The notes beneath the pieces were generated by a model that saw nothing but the letters and a program-made list of their open reading frames with translations, did no database searches and was not told where the DNA came from. A stretch of 64,000 nucleotides of DNA from Thalassobacillus sp043497085 (lineage in GTDB: Bacteria; Bacillota; Bacilli; Bacillales; Halobacillaceae). The stretch lies in assembly GCA_043497085.1 (NCBI GenBank), contig JBIEKI010000019.1; one strand, written 5' to 3'. Of the stretch, positions 1 through 7,164 are shown piece after piece. Each line of letters opens with the position of its first letter. Within the stretch, counting starts at the first letter, position 1. Position numbers and translations under genes: made by a program.

Positions 1-493
1 TCGCTGGTACCGCGTGCTTCATTGCCTGATGATAATTTGGGGCGAATAGGAATGTCATTCGTTTTTCTTCCAGGGCGCGCTTCCCTTCTTCAGGCGTAAC
101 TTCTAGAGGCATCCCCAACATTTCAAGCACATCGGCGCTGCCACTTTTTGACGATACTTTTCGGTTCCCATGCTTCGCCACTTTCACACCCATGGCGGCC
201 AGGACGATCGCAACTGCGGTAGAAATGTTGAAGGTTGAACTTCCATCTCCTCCGGTCCCGCAAGTATCGATAACTGCGTCGTCTTCGATATCCATTTTCA
301 GCATATTATTTCGCATTGCTCTGGCAAATCCGGTCATTTCTTCGACCGTTTCACCGCGGTAGCGCAACACACTCAATACGCTCATCAATTGTCCTGTAGA
401 GACTTTGCCCTGCATTATTTGATTCATTAATTCAAAGGCGTCCTGTTCCCCTAGCTTTTCTCCTTCAACGACACGTGTCAATAATTCTTTCAT
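1..493 (-). CDS. trpD: Anthranilate phosphoribosyltransferase, N-terminal part (runs off the window)
   Basis: Second step of tryptophan synthesis: transfers phosphoribose from PRPP to anthranilate. The reverse-strand reading frame opens with MKELLTRVVEGEKLG and contains the family's PRPP-binding motif DTCGTGGDGSSTFNIST, followed by the conserved KHGNRKVSSKSGSADVLE region. Only about 164 residues lie in the window, and the C-terminal half is beyond the left edge. The ATG overlaps the trpE stop in an ATGA junction, so translation is probably coupled. No trpG lies between trpE and trpD, as is usual in Bacillus, where the glutamine amidotransferase subunit is shared with folate synthesis. Confidence 0.95.
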   Translation of the reverse strand, partial: MKELLTRVVEGEKLGEQDAFELMNQIMQGKVSTGQLMSVLSVLRYRGETVEEMTGFARAMRNNMLKMDIEDDAVIDTCGTGGDGSSTFNISTAVAIVLAAMGVKVAKHGNRKVSSKSGSADVLEMLGMPLEVTPEEGKRALEEKRMTFLFAPNYHQAMKHAVPA

Positions 494-1998
494 CTCTGCT
501 CCACTCCTTCTCTGCTCTTCTCAAAAACCTTCTCAGCTAACTCGATTGTCTTCTTCAATGCGCTTGCTTTATTCAACGTCTCTTCATATTCGCTTTGCGG
601 GTCAGAATCAGCAACAACCCCGGCACCTGCCTGGATATATGCTTTACCTTGATACAGGGTCATTGTCCGGATGGTAATGCAGGAATCAATGTTGCCATCA
701 AATCCAAGATAAAGGATACCTCCTCCGTATAAGTGTCTGGGAGTCGGTTCTAATTCTCTTAGAATTTGCATGGCCCTCACTTTCGGTGCTCCGGATAACG
801 TTCCTGCCGGGAACGCGGAATACAATGCTTCAATCGGGTGGACATCCTTCCGTAATTCTCCGGTCACTTTACTGATGATATGCATTACCTTGGAAAAGCG
901 TCCGATGGTCATGAACTCCGGTACTGCAACGGATCCATATTCGGCTACGCGTCCGATATCATTTCGTGCAAGGTCGACAAGCATCCGGTGCTCGGCCCGT
1001 TCTTTTTCATCAGCCAGCAATTCCTCGGCTAATGCATCGTCGTCTTCCTCCGTTGCGCCTCGTTTTCTTGTCCCGGCAATCGGGTGAATCTCTAATCTCC
1101 CGTTCCGGACTTCCAGCAAACGTTCCGGTGAACTTCCGATCACTTCCAGCTCACCAAACTTCAAATAAAACATATAAGGCGACGGGTTCACTTTCCTCAA
1201 TACCCGATACAACTGAAAACCGCCAAGCGTCGTTTCAGCCTCGAAACGCTGGGATAACACCGCTTGAAAAATATCGCCGGCATGGATGTATCGCTTCACT
1301 TTTTCTACATCCTGTAGGAATGATTCATGGGTATAATTGCTTTTCAGAGGGACCTCTTCTTCAGACTCCTCATCGTTCGTCAGCATAAGGTCATGAACAA
1401 ATCCGTTGCTCATCAACTGATCGCTGAGCTCTTTGATTCGCGTCTTCGCCAGGTTGAATTTCTCTTCCGGTTCAATCCCGTTTTCCAATCGTGCGAACTG
1501 CATGATCGTTGTCTCTTTCGTTTTATGGTTATAAGCGATCAACGTCTGGCAAAACAGCAAGTGGTAGTTTGAAATCGGGATATCATCCTTGATAGCGTGG
1601 AGCACTGGTTCTACATCTGATATAGCATCATAAGCGATATAACCGACGGCACCTCCACGGAACGGAACAGCGACATCCGGTTCTTTAACTTTCAAGTACT
1701 CCAAAGAGCGATCGAAGGCATCCTGTAAATTCGGAGCTTCCATCACATATTTCCGCTGCAAGTCTTTGATATGAAAAGTTTCCCCACATTGTTCAACTTC
1801 CATCATAGGTTCGATCCCAATAAAAGAAAAATTGGACCATGGGGACTCCGGGTCCTGGCTTTCCAGCATATAAACCGCTTCGTCTTTCAATGCCTGAAAC
1901 ATATGAATCGGTGTCAGGGTGTCCGTGTAAAAGGATTCTGTAACAGGAATGGTCTGATGCGTGCTTGCATCATTCAGAAAAGCTTCACGTGTGGTCAT
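490..1998 (-). CDS. trpE: Anthranilate synthase component I
   Basis: Converts chorismate plus glutamine-derived ammonia to anthranilate, the committed step of tryptophan synthesis. At 502 residues it is full length. The N-terminal domain keeps an LLES-like feedback-site motif (MLESQDPESPWSNFSFIG). The C-terminal catalytic domain has HPIAGTRKRG, the LLADEKERAEHRMLVDLARND block and a PAGTLSGAPK stretch. The ATG at 1998 is preceded by GGAGAGGTGAGAAC, which is itself part of a hairpin. It lies downstream of a GAG/UAG-rich leader of the kind bound by TRAP and overlaps trpD by 4 bases. It could in principle be a paralogous PabB-like enzyme, but the trp context makes TrpE secure. Confidence 0.96.
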   Translation of the reverse strand: MTTREAFLNDASTHQTIPVTESFYTDTLTPIHMFQALKDEAVYMLESQDPESPWSNFSFIGIEPMMEVEQCGETFHIKDLQRKYVMEAPNLQDAFDRSLEYLKVKEPDVAVPFRGGAVGYIAYDAISDVEPVLHAIKDDIPISNYHLLFCQTLIAYNHKTKETTIMQFARLENGIEPEEKFNLAKTRIKELSDQLMSNGFVHDLMLTNDEESEEEVPLKSNYTHESFLQDVEKVKRYIHAGDIFQAVLSQRFEAETTLGGFQLYRVLRKVNPSPYMFYLKFGELEVIGSSPERLLEVRNGRLEIHPIAGTRKRGATEEDDDALAEELLADEKERAEHRMLVDLARNDIGRVAEYGSVAVPEFMTIGRFSKVMHIISKVTGELRKDVHPIEALYSAFPAGTLSGAPKVRAMQILRELEPTPRHLYGGGILYLGFDGNIDSCITIRTMTLYQGKAYIQAGAGVVADSDPQSEYEETLNKASALKKTIELAEKVFEKSREGVEQR

Positions 1999-2008
1999 GT
2001 TCTCACCT

Positions 2009-2027
2009 CTCCATAATTGTTATGGAG
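2009..2027 (-). promoter_or_regulatory. Hairpin sequestering the trpE ribosome binding site
   Basis: On the trpE strand CUCCAUAA and UUAUGGAG form a perfect 8-bp stem with a CAA loop, and the 3' arm contains the start of the GGAGAGG Shine-Dalgarno. The 5' arm belongs to CUCAUUCUCC, which can instead pair over 9 bases with GAGAAUGAG inside the upstream triplet array. Protein bound to the triplets would therefore release this arm to hide the ribosome binding site. The sequences are seen directly; the switching is inferred by analogy with the B. subtilis trpE leader. Confidence 0.7.
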
Positions 2028-2105
2028 AATGAGAGTTTGAGGGTGAAAAGTGGATGATAAAATGAAGGTTGGTACAGGCAACGGCTCAGGCTCTCCCTGA
2101 CGTCC

Positions 2106-2165
2106 CTCTACTCGCTCGGCTCAACTCATCCCACTACCTCAACTCAGCTCACTCATTCTCATCTC
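2106..2165 (-). promoter_or_regulatory. TRAP-type (G/U)AG repeat array in the trp leader
   Basis: Read on the reverse strand, this 60-nt stretch contains eleven or twelve GAG or UAG triplets, mostly 1-3 nt apart with one 6-nt gap. The B. subtilis trp leader has eleven (G/U)AG triplets bound by the ring-shaped Trp RNA-binding attenuation protein (MtrB). Location just upstream of trpE and near-identical local motifs (AGAAUGAGU, UUGAG) support the same role. Some 1-nt spacings are less than ideal. No convincing intrinsic terminator follows, so control may be mainly translational. Confidence 0.8.
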
Positions 2166-2185
2166 TTAACTTTAACTTGTTTGTT

Positions 2186-2214
2186 AGTTTATAGAATACT
2201 ATTCTTCCTGTCAA
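2186..2214 (-). promoter_or_regulatory. Probable sigma-A promoter of the trp operon
   Basis: TTGACA (2214-2209), a 17-base spacer and TAAACT (2191-2186) on the reverse strand. The predicted transcript would start near 2179 and run into the GAG/UAG array within about 15 nt. Confidence 0.65.
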
Positions 2215-2350
2215 CCAAAAGTTCTGACTATTTGTACAAAAGTAACACTGAAGCTTTAAGAAAATTATAGAAGGAATTATTTACAAAAATGAAGCTTTTT
2301 CCTATTGTTATTCGTATAATTAGTTATTCGGTAATAAAGGGGGATTTAAG

Positions 2351-2554
2351 ATGGCAGAAGTTTTTGAAACAATCAATTGGGCACTTGTTGCACCGCTGCT
2401 TGTCATCCAGCTGATTTTACAAGTGGTCGCATTGATCGACTGGTTCCGCATCGAGCATACAAATGGCCCGAAAATCATGTGGCTGTTCATCATTCTGTTA
2501 TTAAATATGATTGGACCGATATTGTATTTCGTTATTGGAAGGAGACAGGAGTAA
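2351..2554 (+). CDS. Small membrane protein of the PLDc_N family (YxlE-like)
   Basis: A 67-residue protein with two hydrophobic segments (about residues 10-30 and 43-62), an acidic/basic linker and a C-terminal GRRQE tail. This pattern fits the short PLDc_N domain, which resembles the N-terminus of cardiolipin synthases without the catalytic part. B. subtilis YxlE, of similar size, lies directly before the ABC genes yxlFG and is reported to act against sigma-Y. Here too the stop overlaps the next ABC ATPase by one base (TAATG), so the three genes form one operon. Start chosen from AAAGGGGG 7 bases upstream. The anti-sigma role is not testable from this window, and no sigma-Y gene is present. 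Confidence 0.75.
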   Translation: MAEVFETINWALVAPLLVIQLILQVVALIDWFRIEHTNGPKIMWLFIILLLNMIGPILYFVIGRRQE

Positions 2555-3462
2555 TGTCACTGCTCACGGTACAAAACCTTAAGAAAAATTACGATGGCAA
2601 GTCTGTCATCCAGGGGATAGATTTTTCCATTAATAAAGGTTCATGTGTAGCGCTGCTTGGTCCGAATGGCGCCGGCAAGACCACGACATTACGCATGCTC
2701 TCCGGCCTGATCCGTTCCAGCGGAGGAAAGATCTCTTTTGAGGGGATGAGCGACCAATCGGATATCCGTTATCACATTGGGTACCTTCCCCAGCACCCGG
2801 TTTTCCATACCTGGATGTCAGGCAGGGAGTTCCTCGTCTATGTCGCGAGACTTGCTAATATGGACAAACAAACCGCCGCCAAGCGTGCAGAGGAATTAAT
2901 GGACCGTGTCGGTATCGCGGATGCGAAAAATAAACGGATCAGCAAATATTCCGGAGGTATGAAACAGCGTCTGGGTATTGCCCAGGCAATGATTCACCAG
3001 CCGAAATTATTGATGCTGGATGAGCCGGTTTCCGCCCTTGACCCCATCGGCAGACGTGAAGTACTGACATTAATGGAAGAACTGAAGGAAGAAACGACCC
3101 TGCTGTTTTCCACTCATATTCTGAATGACGCCGAAGAAGTCAGTGATGAACTGCTGCTGATGCATAACGGTAAAATTGTGGAGGCTGGATCCCTCGAAGG
3201 TGTACGGCAGAAGCATCGTGTTGATAAGATTGACGTTTCATTCCAGGAAGGCTTCACCCCTGAGGAAGCAAAAATAACCGCCTTGCCTACCGTAATACGA
3301 GCGGAAACTAATAAAGGGACTTATCATATTTTTGTCAACGACACCAACCAGGCGAGAGATGAAATTTTACAATTGGTTTATACAGAAGGCTGGCCGCTGG
3401 AACGATTTGAAGTCGGTCGTGCATCCTTAGAGGATCTCTTCATGAAGGTGGTGAATCAATGA
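2554..3462 (+). CDS. ABC transporter ATP-binding protein (YxlF-like)
   Basis: A 302-residue ATPase subunit of an ABC-2 type exporter. Walker A GPNGAGKT lies at about residues 36-43, the signature SGGMKQR at about 133-139 and Walker B LLMLDEP near 152-158, with the D-loop SALDP following and the switch histidine in FSTHIL. The C-terminal 80 residues are the variable extension common in drug or peptide exporters. The start at 2554 overlaps the upstream small membrane gene, and the 3' end overlaps the permease by 4 bases (ATGA). An open frame continues upstream to 2377, but that part is a shadow of the first gene. The substrate is unknown. Confidence 0.9.
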   Translation: MSLLTVQNLKKNYDGKSVIQGIDFSINKGSCVALLGPNGAGKTTTLRMLSGLIRSSGGKISFEGMSDQSDIRYHIGYLPQHPVFHTWMSGREFLVYVARLANMDKQTAAKRAEELMDRVGIADAKNKRISKYSGGMKQRLGIAQAMIHQPKLLMLDEPVSALDPIGRREVLTLMEELKEETTLLFSTHILNDAEEVSDELLLMHNGKIVEAGSLEGVRQKHRVDKIDVSFQEGFTPEEAKITALPTVIRAETNKGTYHIFVNDTNQARDEILQLVYTEGWPLERFEVGRASLEDLFMKVVNQ

Positions 3463-4235
3463 TGCAATTCATGACAGTTTTCAAACGTGAAATGCTGGAA
3501 GCAGGACGTAACTTCAAATGGATCTGGGTTCCACTCGTATTCATCCTGCTCGGCATATCTGACCCGTTATCCACTTATTACCTGCCGCAAATCATCGAAT
3601 CCGTCGGTGGACTTCCGGATGGCGCATCATTTGAAATACCGACACCTCCACCCTACGATGTGCTGATGATGAGTCTGGCACAATACAGCCAGCTTGGTGT
3701 GCTTGTCGTCGCCTTGATGTCGATGGGGCTGATTTCAGGGGAAAGAAAAAGCGGAGTAGCTGAACTCGTGCTGGTGAAACCCGTGAAGTATAGCACGTAT
3801 GTATCAGCAAAATGGAGCGCTGTCAGTGTTTTAGTTTTAATATCTTTTTTCGCCGGATTAATGGCCAGCTGGTATTACGTCAATATCCTGTTTGGTGATA
3901 TTTCCTTCTTAAACCTGATATGGACCTGGTTCTTCTATAGTTTATGGCTGTTGTACGTCATTAGTATATCGGTGTTTATGAACACGGTGTTCAAAGTGCC
4001 AGGACTGGTTGGATTCTTAACGATTCTATTCGTCATCATCACCAGCATCATTACAAACATTTTCAGCCATGTCCTCGATTGGAGCCCCGCTAAGTTAAGT
4101 GGCTATATCCGAACGATGCTAAGTGACGGAAGTATTCCAGCTGACCTGTGGGGAACTGCACTGGTCACGATAGGAATCATTGCCCTCTTGCTAATAGCTG
4201 CTATCTACACTTTCCGCACCAAAGAAATGGCTTAA
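3459..4235 (+). CDS. ABC-2 type transporter permease (YxlG-like)
   Basis: 258 residues with six predicted membrane segments and the layout of ABC-2 permeases: one helix, an extracellular loop of about 40 residues, then five helices ending near the C-terminus. GERKSGVAELVLVKP, after helix 2, is the coupling region typical of NosY/ABC-2 permeases (SGERERGT-like). It is translationally coupled to the ATPase. An ATG follows a GGTGG site at suitable spacing. It forms the membrane pore of the yxlEFG-like exporter. A 19-base insertion-sequence end fragment begins 2 bases after its stop. Confidence 0.88.
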   Translation: MMQFMTVFKREMLEAGRNFKWIWVPLVFILLGISDPLSTYYLPQIIESVGGLPDGASFEIPTPPPYDVLMMSLAQYSQLGVLVVALMSMGLISGERKSGVAELVLVKPVKYSTYVSAKWSAVSVLVLISFFAGLMASWYYVNILFGDISFLNLIWTWFFYSLWLLYVISISVFMNTVFKVPGLVGFLTILFVIITSIITNIFSHVLDWSPAKLSGYIRTMLSDGSIPADLWGTALVTIGIIALLLIAAIYTFRTKEMA

Positions 4236-4236
4236 T

Positions 4237-4255
4237 TTAAGTGGGGGTAGTTCAA
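4237..4255 (+). mobile_element. Fragment identical to the right end of the tnpB element
   Basis: A 19-base string beginning TTAAGTGGGGG and ending GTTCAA is identical to 19041-19059, the extreme right end of the IS605-type element at 17.8-19.06 kb. The complementary CCCCCACTT arm of that end hairpin is missing here, so this is only a relic. It starts 2 bases after the permease stop codon and borders an AT-rich patch. Confidence 0.65.
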
Positions 4256-4610
4256 TCGAGGCAGCCAGACCTAGATGGGACGCCCCCTCTAAATTTATAG
4301 ATTTAAAAAAGAAGAATGCCTGAACCTAAGTAGTTCAGTTTCAGAACGCAAACAATAAAAATAAAATTTAAATTGAGCATTAAATTGCAATGCAATTTGA
4401 TGCTCAATTTAAATTGTTAAATCCATATTCACGCGTATTTAGGACGGTTTTTATGCACATGAAAATGTAACCTAATTTGCAAGCCTGCAATAATTTTTGA
4501 AGACTTGCAAAACCACGAGCAAACACCAATGTGATTTGAGGTACAAAAAAAGCAAATTCCTTATCGGAAAATGCTCACTCTTCTTTATCTAATCTTAATA
4601 AAAAACTATC
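4256..4610. other. AT-rich intergenic patch without genes
   Basis: Between the permease stop and the acetyltransferase stop there is no reading frame with a ribosome binding site. It holds the insertion-sequence end fragment, a small CTGAAC/GTTCAG hairpin near 4320-4342, and a 51-bp palindrome. The remainder is AT-rich and unremarkable. Confidence 0.6.
4365..4415. repeat. 51-bp near-perfect palindrome
   Basis: Arms AATTTAAATTGAGCAT... and ...ATGCTCAATTTAAATT are 25 bases each, with one mismatch (T against C) and a single unpaired central base. No T-run follows on either strand, so it does not look like a transcription terminator. It could extrude as a cruciform or be a relic of a mobile element. 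Confidence 0.85.
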
Positions 4611-5420
4611 TTATCTTTGAAATATATAAATAGGGTGTTCACTTTTTTCTTCAAAACCGAGTGCTTTCGCCAGCTTATAAGAAGGAACATTTTGTTTGTC
4701 GCATGCCCAATCAGTAAATTTGTTATTTTTTTGACCGTACGAAATAAAGTGATATGCTAAGAATTTTCCTAATCCATATCCACGAAAAGATTCATCAGTC
4801 ATGATATCGAGATCAATTTTATTAGAAGAACTCGCTGGTGAAGTTGCTTCACAAATAACTTTATTTTCATGATCAATCAGACGAAACCCAAAACCGTGTG
4901 TTAAGAATGTATCTGTATCGTTCCAATACATTTCATAAAAGCGTGGTGGAAATAAATCGCTTTCCTTAATGTTTTTTTCATTTATTCTTTCAAGTATTAA
5001 ATTATCTGGAATTTTAGGAATTAAAGTGTTTTTAAAATTCGAATCGTTGAATGAAAAGGTGGTTCGTAAATTTTTTTGATAAGTCAGGTTAGTATCTTTT
5101 AAGTGTATTTCGAAAGTCTCATTTGAAAATAAAACAACTAATTGATTGTTAGTAACTTTTTCATTTATTTTGTCTACTACCCACTGATAAAACGGAATAT
5201 TTTCGCTTGAACCATATAAGTGATGAATACCGTTTTCAATTTCTATTAAGGCACTTTTTGGTTCAAATTTATTATCCACGTATACTTTACCATCAATAAT
5301 GCCTTCTAAAACTGAATAAGAAAATGTATGATCTAATTTATCTTTTTCTAACAAACGCAAAGCTAAATCATAGTTTTTATTACTTAATAAAATTATAAAA
5401 TTCAGTCCTTCCTTTTTCAT
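4611..5420 (-). CDS. GNAT-family N-acetyltransferase
   Basis: 269 residues. The C-terminal half carries a GNAT acetyl-CoA site, with the motif RGYGLGKFLAYHFI in the usual V/I-x-x-x-x-R/Q-G-x-G-x-G/A position, and ends in ALGFEEKSEHPIY, typical of GNAT proteins. The N-terminal half (IIDGKVYVDNKFEPKSALIE) resembles the GNAT_acetyltran (PF12746) group. The substrate is unknown. The ATG at 5420 overlaps the rodA stop by one base (TGATG), so it is read from the rodA transcript. The gene is visibly more AT-rich than rodA and most neighbours and sits beside an insertion-sequence relic, suggesting acquisition by transfer. Confidence 0.8.
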   Translation of the reverse strand: MKKEGLNFIILLSNKNYDLALRLLEKDKLDHTFSYSVLEGIIDGKVYVDNKFEPKSALIEIENGIHHLYGSSENIPFYQWVVDKINEKVTNNQLVVLFSNETFEIHLKDTNLTYQKNLRTTFSFNDSNFKNTLIPKIPDNLILERINEKNIKESDLFPPRFYEMYWNDTDTFLTHGFGFRLIDHENKVICEATSPASSSNKIDLDIMTDESFRGYGLGKFLAYHFISYGQKNNKFTDWACDKQNVPSYKLAKALGFEEKSEHPIYIFQR

Positions 5421-6589
5421 CAATCCTGTAAATTGTTATCGCCGAACATAAACTCGCGCTGATGGAAATGCACAGCGAACGCCAAGCCGATCGCCATCAG
5501 ATTGGCAAGCAGCGAGCTTCCCCCATAACTGATGAATGGCAGAGGAATTCCTGTGATCGGCAAAAGCTGGACAGTCATGCCGATATTTTGAAATACATGG
5601 AACGTAATCATGCTGACGACCCCGACACATACATACGCACTAAAAGAATAATTTGCCCTAATGGCCAGCTGGATCAGATGATAAATCAATAAAAAGAATA
5701 CCAAAATGACAAGGCAGCTGCCGACAAAGCCGAATTCCTCTCCGATGACAGCGAAAATGAAATCGGTATGGCTTTCCGGGATGTACACTTCCCCATCCCC
5801 AAAACCTTTTCCGGTCAACATTCCTGAGCCGATGGCTTGTAAGGATTTGATCAGATGATAGCCATCTCCTGATTGATATTTGTAAGGTTCGAGCCAGGCA
5901 TATATCCTTCCCAGCTGATACTCCTTGATTCCCAGGTACTCCCGCAATATTTCAGGAGCCTGAATCACTAAATACAGGACGGAGCCTCCTACAGCTCCAA
6001 TTACACCGTAAATCGGCAAAATCAACTTCCAGGTGATTCCTGCCACGATAATCATCCCTGACATGATACCTAAAAACACTAATGCTGTGCCGAAATCCGG
6101 CTGCTGCATAATTAGCAAAATCGGAAGCCCTGTAACTCCCATGATTTTCAACAGCAGGTAAAAATCTGTTTTCGTAGTTTTGAATTGGTTGCTTTTATTG
6201 TGATTGACGATGACCCTGCTTAACACAAGAATCGTAAATATTTTCATGAACTCTGACGGCTGTATAGAACCGATCCCTGGCAGCAAAAACCAGCTCTTCT
6301 GGCCATTAATTACCGGAGCAATGCTTGACGGAGCAATAACCAGTATTGCAAGAACGAGGGTTCCTGCTCCATACAGGTACCAGCTCAACCCTTTATATTG
6401 AATAGGTTCAATCATGAGCATTCCAGCTATAATCATGCTTCCAAGTGTATACCACATGATTTGGCGCACTACGAAATTATCGGAATACTGATTGGTCTGT
6501 ATAGCGCTGTAAATGGCAACACAACTGATGGTAAACAAGGCTAACATAATAAAAAATAGGCGCCAGTCAAAGCGCTCTTCAAAAGTCAT
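5420..6589 (-). CDS. rodA: Rod-shape peptidoglycan polymerase of the SEDS family
   Basis: 389 residues, about ten membrane helices. SEDS proteins polymerise lipid II glycan strands together with class B penicillin-binding proteins; RodA works in sidewall elongation. The C-terminal signature with QLLPITGIPLPFISYGGSS is intact, and the GVDGLG-type region is replaced by the loop QQPDFGTALVFLGI characteristic of RodA/FtsW. Size and sequence match Bacillus RodA better than FtsW or SpoVE, though paralogue assignment is not absolute. GAGGATGG precedes the ATG. An acetyltransferase gene is coupled to its 3' end. mreBH, another elongation gene, lies at the far end of the window. Confidence 0.85.
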   Translation of the reverse strand: MTFEERFDWRLFFIMLALFTISCVAIYSAIQTNQYSDNFVVRQIMWYTLGSMIIAGMLMIEPIQYKGLSWYLYGAGTLVLAILVIAPSSIAPVINGQKSWFLLPGIGSIQPSEFMKIFTILVLSRVIVNHNKSNQFKTTKTDFYLLLKIMGVTGLPILLIMQQPDFGTALVFLGIMSGMIIVAGITWKLILPIYGVIGAVGGSVLYLVIQAPEILREYLGIKEYQLGRIYAWLEPYKYQSGDGYHLIKSLQAIGSGMLTGKGFGDGEVYIPESHTDFIFAVIGEEFGFVGSCLVILVFFLLIYHLIQLAIRANYSFSAYVCVGVVSMITFHVFQNIGMTVQLLPITGIPLPFISYGGSSLLANLMAIGLAFAVHFHQREFMFGDNNLQD

Positions 6590-6710
6590 TCAAACCATCC
6601 TCAAGATTTTTTCAAAATGATGTCTATAATTAAAGATTCTATTACAATATTAAGGACGTTGAAACAGTTTTGCAACAGTTTTCGTTATTATTAACAATGC
6701 TTCCAATTAA

Positions 6711-6743
6711 AAGCAGCATTACGGGAATTTCGTAATGCTGCTT
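6711..6743 (-). terminator. Intrinsic terminator after the 78-residue gene
   Basis: AAGCAGCATTACG and CGTAATGCTGCTT form a perfect 13-bp stem with a 7-base loop. On the reverse strand it is followed by TTTTAATT. It ends the 6752-6988 gene before rodA. Confidence 0.85.
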
Positions 6744-6751
6744 AATGCTTA

Positions 6752-6988
6752 TTATTCGATTTCTGCTACATATTGGCGAAGCTTTTCATTTCTTTCCTCG
6801 CGTTCCTGATCGGATGCAGTGTCGTATTTTTTCAAGAGATGGAATACTTCATTCAATTCTTCCTGAGGACGGATCTCTTTCAAGTACATATGCATCTTCA
6901 CGACTAAATCATCAGGTAGAAATTCTTCCTGACTGATCAATTTCTTTTTTACATCTTTTTGTCCATGATCGATATTGCATTCTGCCAT
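6752..6988 (-). CDS. Conserved-looking small cytosolic protein of unknown function
   Basis: 78 residues, highly charged, mostly helical in appearance, without membrane segment or cysteine motif apart from an N-terminal MAECNIDHG. The C-terminal half (LKKYDTASDQEREERNEK) looks amphipathic. I do not recognise the family. The start is set by GGAGG nine bases before the ATG; an in-frame TTG three codons upstream is too close to that site. It is followed by its own terminator and transcribed separately from, or upstream of, rodA. It is probably a real gene because of the good initiation site and terminator. Confidence 0.7.
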   Translation of the reverse strand: MAECNIDHGQKDVKKKLISQEEFLPDDLVVKMHMYLKEIRPQEELNEVFHLLKKYDTASDQEREERNEKLRQYVAEIE

Positions 6989-7126
6989 GATTAACAACCT
7001 CCATCTTTAGTATAAATAACTATTGAGTCTTATTACATCCTTACCCATATTGAAACCTGAAAAAACTTACCTATTGCCTATATTCGTTAGAGGATTATTA
7101 TCCGTTCATTGACAGCTTGTCTGCTA

Positions 7127-7134
7127 CATACATT
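7127..7134 (+). promoter_or_regulatory. Possible sporulation (sigma-E-type) -10 element
   Basis: CATACATT matches the sigma-E -10 pattern (CATACAnT), and a TCATT lies about 16 bases upstream as a weak -35. It stands 31 bases before the peptidase start. The related Lysinibacillus enzyme is sporulation-associated, which makes this plausible, but the match is short. Confidence 0.35.
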
Positions 7135-7164
7135 GGTAACAGTATCTTTTCAGGAGGTCATGGC

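Noticed and set aside
2041..2105. Transcription terminator in the trp leader
   Set aside because: Only a 5-bp UCAGG/CCUGA stem is seen and no U-run follows.
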